In this document: positions 10,025 to 18,111 of the stretch, piece by piece | Numbering within the stretch: the first letter of the stretch is position 1 | How the letters are laid out: each line of letters opens with the position of its first letter | Assembly (NCBI GenBank): GCA_023265365.1 | Contig: JAHFTY010000013.1 | Location: forward strand, 1-38,976 | DNA length: 38,976 nucleotides | Origin: Acidobacteriota bacterium | GTDB lineage: Bacteria > Acidobacteriota > Terriglobia > 20CM-2-55-15 | Direction of reading: 5' to 3' | Program-made: the position numbers and the translations under genes | The notes under the pieces: generated by a model | What the model saw: only the letters and a program-made list of their open reading frames with translations | The model's database searches: none | Told to the model about the DNA's origin: nothing

Positions 10025-10151
10025 TTTTTCCCCGCCTTGGCCAAGGCGGGGTGCCGCGAAGCGGCGGGGTGGTTCGACCAATAAAAATCAATTTCTTGAA
10101 AGCACCACCCCGGCGCTTCGCGCCACCCCTCCTCGTCGAGGAGGGGAAAAC
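10025..10151 (+). repeat. REPIN-like element: two inverted REP units, each with two hairpins
   Basis: Two units of about 49 bases (10025-10073 and 10104-10151) face each other around a 30-base AT-rich centre. Each has TTTT, a perfect hairpin with CCCC/GGGG ends, then T, then a GAA-loop hairpin, and GGGGTGGT. Stem sequences differ between units but always in paired positions: GCCGC-GAA-GCGGC against GGCGC-GAA-GCGCC, and CCCCGCCTTGG against CCCCTCCTCG with matching partners. The hairpins are therefore conserved in structure. This lies in the 384-base gap between fcl and the methyltransferase (9939-10322), in which I recognise nothing else. The element may also act as a transcript end. Confidence 0.75.
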
Positions 10152-10322
10152 CCTTGTCCTCGATTTCGCTTCATTGGGACAGCAGTGCCTCAACGAGGAG
10201 ACATCTGAGTTGTTTTCTCGTCCTGCGCCACTTTCTGAGCCGGGTGAAGCATCCGCGTAAAGCGGCGCGCCGAGAATTCCAGATTGCGCGGTCCGCGCCT
10301 TTCCCTTATTCTCGCCATCTTC

Positions 10323-11129
10323 ATGTTGCGCCGAATCGCATTGATCTGTAACGCCATCGCCGGCAAGGAACGGGTTCTGGCGCCATTGCGGTGGGCGGCA
10401 TGCCTCTCCCGTCGTTTCGCAAGCTTCGTTCATTTGCTCCTGTTTCGCGCGCAGTGGGGACTTCCGCCATCACCGGAATGGCACGATCAGAACACCACCA
10501 TGTATTCCCTCTGGGAGCGGCTGCAGCAGCCGTTCATGGCGGAACGAGGCGTCGTCAGCGTCTTTGCGATTCCCGAAGGAGCACACGTACTCGACCTCTG
10601 CTGCGGCGACGGCTATTACACCCACATGTTCCACAGCGGACGAGCGAGCCACGTCATCGCCGTTGACTTCGATTCCAGCGCGATTGCTTTTGCGCGGCAG
10701 TATCACTCCGCGCCAAACATCACCTACACGGTCTGCGACGTTCGCGCCGGGATTCCCGACGGTTCGTTTGACACGGTCATCTGGAACGGGGCGATCGAAC
10801 ACTTCACCGAACAGGAAATGAGCGCGATCCTCACATCGATCCGCCGGAGATTGAAACCCGGTGGAATGGTCGCCGGATATACAGTGGCCGCCTACGAAAC
10901 CGGAGAACTCCAGCTTTCACACCACGAGTACGAGTTTCCGTCCGCTGCCGCGCTTGCCGCGTTCCTGTCGAAATACTTCGAGCACGTTCGCGTATTCGAA
11001 AGCGTCTGGCCTGCCAAACCCTCGCTGGGAGGCGTCAAGCGCCACAATCTCTATTTCTACGCGGGCGCCGGCATTCTGCCGTTCGACGCGGAGTGGCCTT
11101 TCCAGGCGATCGCCTCGCGCGGGTGCTGA
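10323..11129 (+). CDS. SAM-dependent class I methyltransferase
   Basis: The 268-residue protein has a Rossmann-like methyltransferase core: motif I VLDLCCGDG at about residues 89-97, an acidic residue ending strand 2 (VIAVDFD), DVRAGIPDGSFDTVIWNGAIEHF as motifs II-III, and LKPGGMVAGYT as the post-motif. This is the Methyltransf_11/25 type used on small molecules, sugars or lipids. I chose ATG 10323; an earlier frame-start at 10284 lies in a GC-rich palindrome and adds hydrophobic residues. The substrate is unknown; methylation of the surface glycan is plausible from context. It is convergent with the sulfotransferase gene, 15 bases away. Confidence 0.85.
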   Translation: MLRRIALICNAIAGKERVLAPLRWAACLSRRFASFVHLLLFRAQWGLPPSPEWHDQNTTMYSLWERLQQPFMAERGVVSVFAIPEGAHVLDLCCGDGYYTHMFHSGRASHVIAVDFDSSAIAFARQYHSAPNITYTVCDVRAGIPDGSFDTVIWNGAIEHFTEQEMSAILTSIRRRLKPGGMVAGYTVAAYETGELQLSHHEYEFPSAAALAAFLSKYFEHVRVFESVWPAKPSLGGVKRHNLYFYAGAGILPFDAEWPFQAIASRGC

Positions 11130-11144
11130 GGATCATCGCGCCCA

Positions 11145-11885
11145 CTAACGGTCCAGGTCGTAGCCGGCCGGAAGGATTCGATCGCGGAAGAGCCGTGAGC
11201 AGAGGTGGAGTTGGAACGGCGAATAGGCGTTCTTGTGATCTCCGACGATTCCCTTACGAAAATCGAAGTTTGCGTTGTCTTCCGCTCCCTTTTGGCGTCC
11301 GCTCATCCGCTCGAACGTGAACTGGCTCACGGACTCTTCAATCAAGGACTGCGGCGCGTCCACTTCCAGGTAATCCAGGATTCCGCGCAGGACACCGGCG
11401 GGATCGCGGGAGAGGTCTTCGTAGCGGACGAGGTGATGCGGAATAGCCTTCCACGCGTGGAAGTATTTTGCCCACATCCGGCAGACGAACAGCAGGTTCA
11501 GTATCCTGGATCGCTGAATGTTCTGGGCGATCCGGATTTTCAGTGACGCGGGATTCCCTTCGCGAATCCTTCGTTGGTTCAGGTAAAACATCCCGACCGA
11601 CACGTCTCTTGGATCGCGAACCAGGAGAACGATCTTGTCCGTGAGGTCGTGCTTCGGCGAAGGGTAGTTGTGGGTCTTGATGACAAGCGAATACCGCGTT
11701 TGCTCGCGGCCCGGCAGCCTCCCGTTCACCAGGTTCCGAACGCGCTCGTCGTTGCTGAACGCTTCTCCACCGAGAACCAGGTAGGGCTCGATATACGACG
11801 CGTTCAGGATGTAGCAGAGCATGTAGCTCAGCCAGCCCTGGCCCGAGCGGCCGTAATCGGCGATAAGAACGACGTCCGCCTTCAT
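11145..11885 (-). CDS. PAPS-dependent sulfotransferase
   Basis: This 246-residue cytosolic-type sulfotransferase would transfer the sulfuryl group from PAPS to a hydroxyl. The 5'-phosphosulfate loop is YGRSGQGWL (residues 11-19), a KTH motif with the likely catalytic His is at 70-72, the 3'-phosphate site is LLVRDPRD ending near residue 94, and the C-terminal FRKGIVGDHKN provides the family's RKG nucleotide-binding motif. ATG 11885 overlaps the apsK stop (ATGA), fixing the start and coupling translation to PAPS synthesis. The acceptor is unknown; its position within a polysaccharide locus makes a glycan the best guess. Confidence 0.92.
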   Translation of the reverse strand: MKADVVLIADYGRSGQGWLSYMLCYILNASYIEPYLVLGGEAFSNDERVRNLVNGRLPGREQTRYSLVIKTHNYPSPKHDLTDKIVLLVRDPRDVSVGMFYLNQRRIREGNPASLKIRIAQNIQRSRILNLLFVCRMWAKYFHAWKAIPHHLVRYEDLSRDPAGVLRGILDYLEVDAPQSLIEESVSQFTFERMSGRQKGAEDNANFDFRKGIVGDHKNAYSPFQLHLCSRLFRDRILPAGYDLDR

Positions 11886-12400
11886 GCGGGCACCAGGGCT
11901 TTCACCAGTTCCCGGGCGCACGTCTCGGCGTCGAATGCCTCCGTGTCCAGCACGAGGTCAGGGGCCGCGGGTATTTCATAAGGAACTTCAGGAGCGATAC
12001 CGATCACACCTTGCAGTTCGCCGCTCCGCGCTCCGGCGTAAAGGCCCTTCGTGTCGCGGCGCGCCACTTCGTGGAGACTCGCCCGCACGTATACTTCAAG
12101 CATCGCGGCGCCCAGGGCCGCGCGCGCGTGAGCGCGCGAATCGCGGAAGGGCGCGATGACGGGAACAAGAATCACGTCGTAGTCTCCCAGGGACCGGCGG
12201 CACAGATCGACGATGCGCCGGTTATTCTCGCGGATGTCGTCAGGCGAAAAGCCCAGAGCCCCGTTCATGCGGGAGCGGATCTCGTCCCCGTCCAGCACCA
12301 GGACGCGGCAACCGCGGCCTTCCAGAAGTTCTTTCGCCCGGTTTGCGATGGTGGACTTTCCGGAACCCGACAGTCCGGTGAGCCAGGCCACTTTACCCAC
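11882..12400 (-). CDS. cysC: Adenylylsulfate (APS) kinase
   Basis: This 172-residue APS kinase makes PAPS from APS and ATP, releasing ADP. It carries the P-loop GLSGSGKS (9-16), LDGDEIR, the N-x-R-R region FSPDDIRENNRRIVDLCR, PVIAPFRDSRAHAR and KGLYAGARSGELQGVIG followed by APEVPYEIP, all in family order. It is slightly short compared with free-standing CysC (about 200 residues). The GTG start at 12400 lies 8 bases inside the end of the PK-sulfurylase gene, and its TGA overlaps the sulfotransferase ATG. No sulfite or PAPS reductase genes are nearby, so the PAPS is more likely used for sulfation than for cysteine synthesis. Confidence 0.95.
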   Translation of the reverse strand: MGKVAWLTGLSGSGKSTIANRAKELLEGRGCRVLVLDGDEIRSRMNGALGFSPDDIRENNRRIVDLCRRSLGDYDVILVPVIAPFRDSRAHARAALGAAMLEVYVRASLHEVARRDTKGLYAGARSGELQGVIGIAPEVPYEIPAAPDLVLDTEAFDAETCARELVKALVPA

Positions 12401-14561
12401 CGACGAAGACCTCCATGCCGCTCCGGATCTCGTCGAGGATCAGCCGCGACACTTCGTCCCGCATGTACCATGACGGCGGCAGCTCCCCTTTCGAGAGCAT
12501 TTCGCGCGACTTGGTTCCACTGATGCGCGCCGCTCCGTCCGCGCCGTGCGCGCATTGCTCCCGGTGCGTTCCGCATGCTTCGCAATAGTAGACCTCATTG
12601 AAAAACACCGGTTCAATTCCCAGGTTTCCGAGTTTTTCCGCAAGCCGGGCTGCGCCATCGGGTGGATAAAACGAACCGACTCCGGTGTGATCCCGTCCGA
12701 TGATGAAGTGGCTGCAACCGAAATTCCTGTGACACAACGCTGTGAAGATCGCCTCGCGCGGCCCCGCATACCGGGAATAGGTCATGAGGCTTCCGAGAAC
12801 CGCGCGGCCCGGAGCTTCGTAGTGGCGCAGCAGCGTTTGGTAGCTCTTCATCACCACGGGACCGGTGAAGTCGCCCTTCTTCTTCGGACCAAAGACAGGA
12901 AGAATCAAGACTCCGTCGCAGTTGTATTTCGTCATGGCCCGAATCTGCAGATACTCATGCGCTCGATGCGCAACGTTCCGCGTATGGAAACCGACGACCT
13001 TGCGCCAGCCGCGATGCTCGAACACCTGGCGCGACTGCGCCGGCGTGAATTCGAACGAGCCCCGGTTGGCGAGCCAGCTGTCTTCGAGCAGATCCACCTT
13101 TCCGGCGAGAAACGTACCGGTCCTCGAGTTCAGCGCAGCGACGCCGGGGTGCGCAGGATCGTCCGTGCCGAACCATTTGCGGGCGAGCGTCGAAAGGTCG
13201 TACTGAAACACCTCGTCGACCGTCATCAATGCGGCGACGACTCCTTTGTTCGAGAGCGCGAGCGTCTGTCCCGAAGCGAAGTCCTTCGGATCGGAAGACC
13301 CGAGTTGAAGGACGACCGGCATCGTCCACACTCCGCCCCCTGGAATCCGGTAATCCTGCAGAACGCTTTCCAACGTTTCGCGATTCATGAAACCCTGCAG
13401 CGGCGAAAACGTCCCGACGCCGATCTGCCGGACGTCCATCATCGCCGTCTCTGAAAGTTCAAGCTTCCGCAACTGGACGAGGTCGTCCTTCGAAGGCGAC
13501 GGAATGATCCGATTGACCAGATCCGTCGAGACCTCGTCCACCAGTTGACGCGATGGCGGCCCTGCCAGCGGCATGGGCGCCGCCCACTGGCGCTGGTATT
13601 CCGCAATCAGGGATCGAATCAGGCTGACACATTCGACCGGATGTTTTCCGATGGCGGTTTCAGCCGCAAGCACCAGCCCGTCCGCGCCGTCGATCAACGT
13701 GTTCATCACATCGTTCACTTCGGCACGAGTCGGCCGCGCGCTCACAACCATCGACTCCAGGAGGTTGGTCGCGACGTACACCGGAACGCGGCGGCGATTC
13801 GCACGCTGAATGATTTCTTTCTGAATGAACGGCAGCTTGGGCAGCGGGACTTCGCGCGACAGGTCCCCCCGATCGATCAGGATCCCATCCGCGATCTCGA
13901 GAATCTCATCCAGGTTGCTCAGGCCGGCACGGCTCTCGATTTTCGCGATGACCGGAATCCTGCCGCCGCTCTTCACGCGCACGAGTTCGACGTCGCTGCG
14001 CCGGTTGGCGAAAGACAGCGCGATGCAATCGATGTTCAGTTCCTGCGCGATCCGCATGGCCTGCTCGTCAACCGGTGTCAGGGGCGCCAGCGCCACCGGC
14101 CGGTCGATCGCAGCCGCTTTGTTCGTCCCGATCCGGCCTCCGCTCAACACGCGTGCCAGCGTCGTCTCGCCGGTTTGAATCACCTGAACCAGCGCGGTAT
14201 CGAAATCCAAACCGATCAGATCGCCCGGCGCCAGTTGACTCAGGACGCTCCCGGGCCACAGAGGAATCGTGAATTCATCTCCGGTTTCCGATTCCCCGGC
14301 GAGACGGACCTCGGAATCCTGTTTCAGAATCGCGCTCTTCTTTGCGAACGTGGCGGTGCGGAGCTGCGCGCCCTGTGTATCGAAACATACGGGGACCTTC
14401 GAATGGGTGCGCATCAGATCCACGAATCGCGGGAGGTCGGCCAAATCGGTGTGCGACAGGTTCAGCCGAAAAAGATCGACGCCCAGTTCCTCGAGACGCC
14501 GAATCACCGTTTCATTCAAGGAAGCGGGACCCAGCGTGCAGATAATTTTCTTTGCTTTCAA
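12393..14561 (-). CDS. Pyruvate kinase-ATP sulfurylase fusion protein
   Basis: The 722-residue protein joins two enzymes. Residues 1-330 are a pyruvate kinase A/B-domain unit: KKIICTLGPASLNE, FRLNLSH with Arg32, Asn34, Ser36 and His37, DTQGAQLR at 61-68 (DTKGPEIR in standard enzymes), AKIES with Lys207 and Glu209, RGDL with Asp233, ATNLLESM with Thr265, and PTRAEVNDV. The pyruvate kinase C-terminal regulatory domain is absent. Residues 345-722 are a full ATP sulfurylase: HTRNVAHRAHE at 526-536, GRDHTGVG from 622, CEACG and ISGTKSREML near 680-688. I chose TTG 14561 because AGGAGG sits 9 bases upstream; ATG 14597 has no such site. It is the first gene of a three-gene PAPS/sulfotransferase operon. 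ATP supply to Sat and CysC is an inferred role for the kinase half; a degenerate regulatory role is possible because of the DTQGAQ changes. Confidence 0.93.
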   Translation of the reverse strand: MKAKKIICTLGPASLNETVIRRLEELGVDLFRLNLSHTDLADLPRFVDLMRTHSKVPVCFDTQGAQLRTATFAKKSAILKQDSEVRLAGESETGDEFTIPLWPGSVLSQLAPGDLIGLDFDTALVQVIQTGETTLARVLSGGRIGTNKAAAIDRPVALAPLTPVDEQAMRIAQELNIDCIALSFANRRSDVELVRVKSGGRIPVIAKIESRAGLSNLDEILEIADGILIDRGDLSREVPLPKLPFIQKEIIQRANRRRVPVYVATNLLESMVVSARPTRAEVNDVMNTLIDGADGLVLAAETAIGKHPVECVSLIRSLIAEYQRQWAAPMPLAGPPSRQLVDEVSTDLVNRIIPSPSKDDLVQLRKLELSETAMMDVRQIGVGTFSPLQGFMNRETLESVLQDYRIPGGGVWTMPVVLQLGSSDPKDFASGQTLALSNKGVVAALMTVDEVFQYDLSTLARKWFGTDDPAHPGVAALNSRTGTFLAGKVDLLEDSWLANRGSFEFTPAQSRQVFEHRGWRKVVGFHTRNVAHRAHEYLQIRAMTKYNCDGVLILPVFGPKKKGDFTGPVVMKSYQTLLRHYEAPGRAVLGSLMTYSRYAGPREAIFTALCHRNFGCSHFIIGRDHTGVGSFYPPDGAARLAEKLGNLGIEPVFFNEVYYCEACGTHREQCAHGADGAARISGTKSREMLSKGELPPSWYMRDEVSRLILDEIRSGMEVFVGG

Positions 14562-14570
14562 ACGGCCGGT

Positions 14571-14576
14571 CCTCCT
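14571..14576 (-). promoter_or_regulatory. Shine-Dalgarno AGGAGG that fixes the TTG start of the fusion gene
   Basis: A consensus AGGAGG lies 9 bases before TTG 14561. The codons that follow directly encode the conserved KKIICTLGP start of pyruvate kinases. The ATG at 14597 lies upstream of this site and would only add 12 residues without family similarity. Confidence 0.7.
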
Positions 14577-14657
14577 ATAGAAGCCCCAGAGGATCACACG
14601 AGCAGAAACAGGATCAGCGGGCTCATCGACGGCATGCTAGCATGAAGCCAAGTTTCA

Positions 14658-16070
14658 ATGACGAGTCCTATACGAAAGCTGCCGAAGGCAGCCGCGATCT
14701 ATGCCACCGGCGACATCCTCATCCGCGCAGCCAATTTCTTCCTGCTTCCCCTGCTGACCCACTACATGTCGCCCCGCGAATACGGCATTCTCGGGAGCGT
14801 CACTCCGTTCACGCTTTTTCTGGGACTCATCCTTCAGTTGAATCTGAACGTCGCGATGATGCGTTTCTACGGCGATTTCGACGACGAGAACAAACGCCGC
14901 CAGTTCACGGGCACGCTGATGCTCTTCACTCTGGCGTGGGCGTCGCTCCTCGTCGTGCTGCTGAATATCCTGGGACCGGCGCTGCTCAATCACATCTACC
15001 GGGAGGTCCGGTTCGAGCCGTACCTGCGGGTCGGAACCTGGATCGCGCTCTGTAATACGATCGGCATTCTTCCGCTTGCCATGCTGCAGATGCAGCAGCG
15101 TCCCGGCATGCACCGTCTGTTTGCGATGAGCACATTCGCCCTGAACGCCGGATTCACGCTGTTCTTTGTGATTTATCTTCGGATGGGCGCGTATGGCGCT
15201 CTGCTCGGCCAGTTGATCGGGGCCGGCGCGGCGGCTGGCGCCTACCTTGTGCTGATCCGGCGTCACATTGAGCTGAAGATCGTTCGAAACATGCTGAAGT
15301 TGTGCCTGGCTTTCAGTTTGCCTCTACTCGTCTGCGCCCTGGGTGGTTGGGCCATGGACACGTCGAATCGAATCTTCATCGAGAGGCTCATCAGCCTGGA
15401 CCAACTGGGCCTCTTCAATCTGGCCAGCCAGTTCTCGATGATCCTCACCTACCTTTTGTCCGGTGTCGGCCTGGCATTCGCTCCCCTGTTTTACGAAACG
15501 GTGAAGATGCCCGGCGGCAAGGCGGTCCTTGCCCGATTCGGCGTCCTCTATATTGCGGCGGCGGCCGGCTTCACCCTGGCCGTGGCCGTTTTCTCGGGCC
15601 CTGCGATTCGCCTGTTGACGCAGCCGCGGTTCCACGATTCGGCTCGAATCGTGCCGATCCTCGCGCTGACGCAGGCCCTGACCGCGTTCTGGCAATTGAT
15701 TGTGTATCCGGTCATGTTGAAGGAAAGAACCTCCTGGCTGATGATCCTGGTCCTGATCTCCGCGGCGATCAGCATCGGATTGAATTTCTGGCTCGTGCCC
15801 GTCTTCGGCGTGATCGGCGCCGCATTGGCATCGCTCGGAGGCAACCTGGTGTTGAATGCGATCGTTTTTTTATTGTCCAGGCGGGTCTATCCCGTACCCT
15901 ACGACTATCGACGTATGGGAATCGCGCTGATTGTCGCTCTCGCTTTGTACCTTCCGGCTTCCGCCTCGCCCTCGATTCCGCTGCGGCTCGTTCTGGTCGC
16001 TGTCTATCCCGTGCTGCTGCTGGCGTTCGGAGTGGTCAGCAGGGAGCAGATCCGGCGGCTGGTCCGATGA
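14658..16070 (+). CDS. wzx: Wzx-type polysaccharide flippase (MOP superfamily)
   Basis: This 470-residue integral membrane protein has about 12-14 predicted helices throughout and little soluble sequence, as for lipid-linked oligosaccharide flippases. The N-terminal AIYATGDILIRAANFFLLPLLTHYMSP-like region (written here in part), SPREYGILG, the mid-protein DTSNRIFIERLISLDQLGLFNLASQ segment and the ARIVPILALTQALTAFW region fit the polysaccharide biosynthesis protein family. It would move undecaprenyl-linked repeat units across the inner membrane. It heads a nine-gene operon, and its stop overlaps the next start (ATGA). It diverges from the PK-sulfurylase gene, 96 bases away; a TGCTAGCAT element near 14636-14644 is a possible -10. 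Confidence 0.9.
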   Translation: MTSPIRKLPKAAAIYATGDILIRAANFFLLPLLTHYMSPREYGILGSVTPFTLFLGLILQLNLNVAMMRFYGDFDDENKRRQFTGTLMLFTLAWASLLVVLLNILGPALLNHIYREVRFEPYLRVGTWIALCNTIGILPLAMLQMQQRPGMHRLFAMSTFALNAGFTLFFVIYLRMGAYGALLGQLIGAGAAAGAYLVLIRRHIELKIVRNMLKLCLAFSLPLLVCALGGWAMDTSNRIFIERLISLDQLGLFNLASQFSMILTYLLSGVGLAFAPLFYETVKMPGGKAVLARFGVLYIAAAAGFTLAVAVFSGPAIRLLTQPRFHDSARIVPILALTQALTAFWQLIVYPVMLKERTSWLMILVLISAAISIGLNFWLVPVFGVIGAALASLGGNLVLNAIVFLLSRRVYPVPYDYRRMGIALIVALALYLPASASPSIPLRLVLVAVYPVLLLAFGVVSREQIRRLVR

Positions 16071-16918
16071 ACTGGCCGCGCATTTCAGTCGTCACACCCA
16101 GCTTCAACCAGGCGTCATTCCTGGAACAGACGATGCGATCCGTGCTCGATCAGGGGTACCCCAATCTCGAATACATCGTCATGGACGGCGGGTCGACCGA
16201 TGGCTCCATCGACATCATTCGGCGATACGAGAAACAGCTCGCCTGCTGGGTTTCGCAAAGAGACTCCGGACAGTCGGATGCGCTGGCAAAGGGATTCCAG
16301 CATTCGACCGGGTCCATTTACGCCTATCTGAACTCGGACGACCTCTACCTTCCCGGCGCCCTGCACACGGTGGCGCGGGTCTTCCTGGAATCGAAGGCCG
16401 ACGTCGTTTACGGCGACACCTGTTGGATCGATACTCGCGGAGAGAAGCTCGGAGAACGCCGGCAGACTCCGTTTGTTCCGGCCGGCTATCTGTATGGCGG
16501 GTTCGATCTGCAGCAACCCGCCACGTTCTGGGGCAGAAGCATTTACGAGGAGTCCGGCGGGATCGATCCGAGTTTCTCGTTCGCGTTCGACACCGAGTTG
16601 TTCACAAGGTTCGTCCTGAAGGGCGCGCGCTTCCGGCATGTGAGGAAAGCCGTTGCGAGTTTCCGCATTCATCCGGCGTCGAAATCGTCGACACAGTTCG
16701 AGCGTTGCGAAAGCGAACTGGCGCGCCTGAGGACGAAACATCTCCGCTACCCCTTCGGCTCGGTGCAGGCGGTTTGCGCGAGAAACTACGCCCGCGCTCA
16801 CAGGACCCTGTGTTATTTGCTTCAGGGCGACTTGTTCTGGTTGATCGGACGAATCCCCGATCGCATCCGGGCGCGGCGGTCTCAGGAGATTGTCGGGCCC
16901 CGGGCCCGATCGATTTAG
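16067..16918 (+). CDS. GT2-family glycosyltransferase
   Basis: The 283-residue GT-A enzyme opens with ISVVTPSFNQ, followed by DGGSTDGS at residues 40-47 and the metal-binding acidic motif NSDD at 89-92. DQGYPNLEYIVMDGG is the classic family 2 signature. The QQPATFWGRSIYEESGG and SFAFDTELFTRF segments are the acceptor-side motifs common in repeat-unit transferases. It uses an NDP-sugar in the cytoplasm to extend the lipid-linked unit; donor and linkage cannot be read from sequence. ATG 16067 overlaps the wzx stop. Confidence 0.92.
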   Translation: MNWPRISVVTPSFNQASFLEQTMRSVLDQGYPNLEYIVMDGGSTDGSIDIIRRYEKQLACWVSQRDSGQSDALAKGFQHSTGSIYAYLNSDDLYLPGALHTVARVFLESKADVVYGDTCWIDTRGEKLGERRQTPFVPAGYLYGGFDLQQPATFWGRSIYEESGGIDPSFSFAFDTELFTRFVLKGARFRHVRKAVASFRIHPASKSSTQFERCESELARLRTKHLRYPFGSVQAVCARNYARAHRTLCYLLQGDLFWLIGRIPDRIRARRSQEIVGPRARSI

Positions 16919-16928
16919 TCCGCAATTC

Positions 16929-16950
16929 GGTGTCAGGCACCACTGACACC
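16929..16950 (+). repeat. Hairpin repeat GGTGTCAG-loop-CTGACACC, copy 1
   Basis: An 8-base perfect stem (GGTGTCAG/CTGACACC) with a GCACCA loop lies in the 41-base gap between two glycosyltransferase genes and ends 9 bases before ATG 16960. A near copy with its own stem changes is at 38281-38306. The shape suggests a small mobile REP-type hairpin; it has no T-run, so it is not a clear terminator, although it could affect translation of the downstream gene. Confidence 0.65.
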
Positions 16951-16959
16951 CAGAATCGA

Positions 16960-18111
16960 ATGGCAAAAGCGAAAATCATCCACGTCATCACAAAGCTGGA
17001 GCTCGGGGGCGCGCAGAAGGTCACGCTCATGACGCTTGAGCGGTTGCCGCGCGATCGCTACGATCTCGCGCTGGTCACGGGGCCCGAGGGTCTGCTGGTG
17101 GACTGGGCGAACCGGATTCCCGATCTTTCCAGAGTCTGGCTGGCTTCGCTGATCCGCGAAGTTCGTCCCGTCGACGACGCGAAAGCGTTTCTGTCCCTTT
17201 GGCGTTTGTTCCGGCGGGAACGGCCGGACCTGGTCCATACCCACAGCTCGAAAGCGGGAATTCTCGGACGATGGGCGGCAAAGCTGGCGGGTGTTCCCTT
17301 CATTTTCCATACGGCTCACGGGTTCGGATTCAATGACTTTCAACGGCCGATGGTCCGCGCTATTTACGTCTGGATCGAGAAAATCACCACGAAAGTGACC
17401 ACCAAGTTGGTTGTCGTCTCCTACGCCAACGCCGAAAAAGGCGAAAAAAGCGGGGTCTTCCGGCGCGGCGACTGGATACTTTGCCGCGATGCAATTTCGG
17501 TGGACCAGTTCATCCAGCCCGGCCCGCGCCGCAACCGGCTGAGAGACTGGGGGATTCCGGAAGACCGGATCGTCGTGGGGATGATCGCGTGTTTGAAACC
17601 GCAGAAGTCGCCGGCGGACTTTGTGGACGTCGCTGCCCGGGTGGCCCGGGAGCGCAGCGACGTGCACTTCGTCATGGCGGGCGACGGCGAGCTGAGGCCC
17701 GCGGTGGAAGAGAGAATCCGGGAGCTTGGCATCGCGGATCGCGTCACGCTGCTGGGGTGGAAAAACGAAGACGAAATGCCGGAGGTTTACCGCAATCTCG
17801 ATATTGTTGTTCTGACGTCCTTATGGGAAGGTTTACCGTGCGTTTTCTCCGAGGCCATGGCGGCGGAGCTTCCCATCGTCGCGACTAACGTCGACGGAGC
17901 CCGCGAAGCCATCGTTGACGGCGAGAGCGGATTCCTTCACCAGCCGCACGATATCGAAGGAATGGCCCGCTCCGTGCTTAAGCTCATCGCCGATCCGGCG
18001 CTTCGGAAGGAGATGGGACGGCGGGGAAAGTCACGCGTGATGGAGTTCGACATCAGTACTTCGGTTGCGAACCTCGAAGCTGCCTACAGGGAGTGTCTGC
18101 GACAGGCATGA
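16960..18111 (+). CDS. GT4-family glycosyltransferase
   Basis: The 383-residue GT-B enzyme has an N-terminal KIIHVITKLELGGAQK acceptor-side signature and a C-terminal donor domain with MIACLKPQKSPADFV, VMAGDG, VTLLGW and the EX7E motif in SLWEGLPCVFSEAMAAELP. Family 4 enzymes are retaining transferases that use NDP-sugars at the inner face of the membrane. ATG 16960 is preceded by the hairpin repeat rather than a strong ribosome binding site. The frame is open further upstream, but that part overlaps two other clear genes and has no similarity. Its stop overlaps the WecA-like start. Confidence 0.92.
   Translation: MAKAKIIHVITKLELGGAQKVTLMTLERLPRDRYDLALVTGPEGLLVDWANRIPDLSRVWLASLIREVRPVDDAKAFLSLWRLFRRERPDLVHTHSSKAGILGRWAAKLAGVPFIFHTAHGFGFNDFQRPMVRAIYVWIEKITTKVTTKLVVVSYANAEKGEKSGVFRRGDWILCRDAISVDQFIQPGPRRNRLRDWGIPEDRIVVGMIACLKPQKSPADFVDVAARVARERSDVHFVMAGDGELRPAVEERIRELGIADRVTLLGWKNEDEMPEVYRNLDIVVLTSLWEGLPCVFSEAMAAELPIVATNVDGAREAIVDGESGFLHQPHDIEGMARSVLKLIADPALRKEMGRRGKSRVMEFDISTSVANLEAAYRECLRQA

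Noticed and set aside
15302-16066. Long upstream extension of the GT2 glycosyltransferase frame
   Set aside because: It overlaps the flippase gene, has no similarity to glycosyltransferases, and ATG 16067 overlaps the flippase stop.
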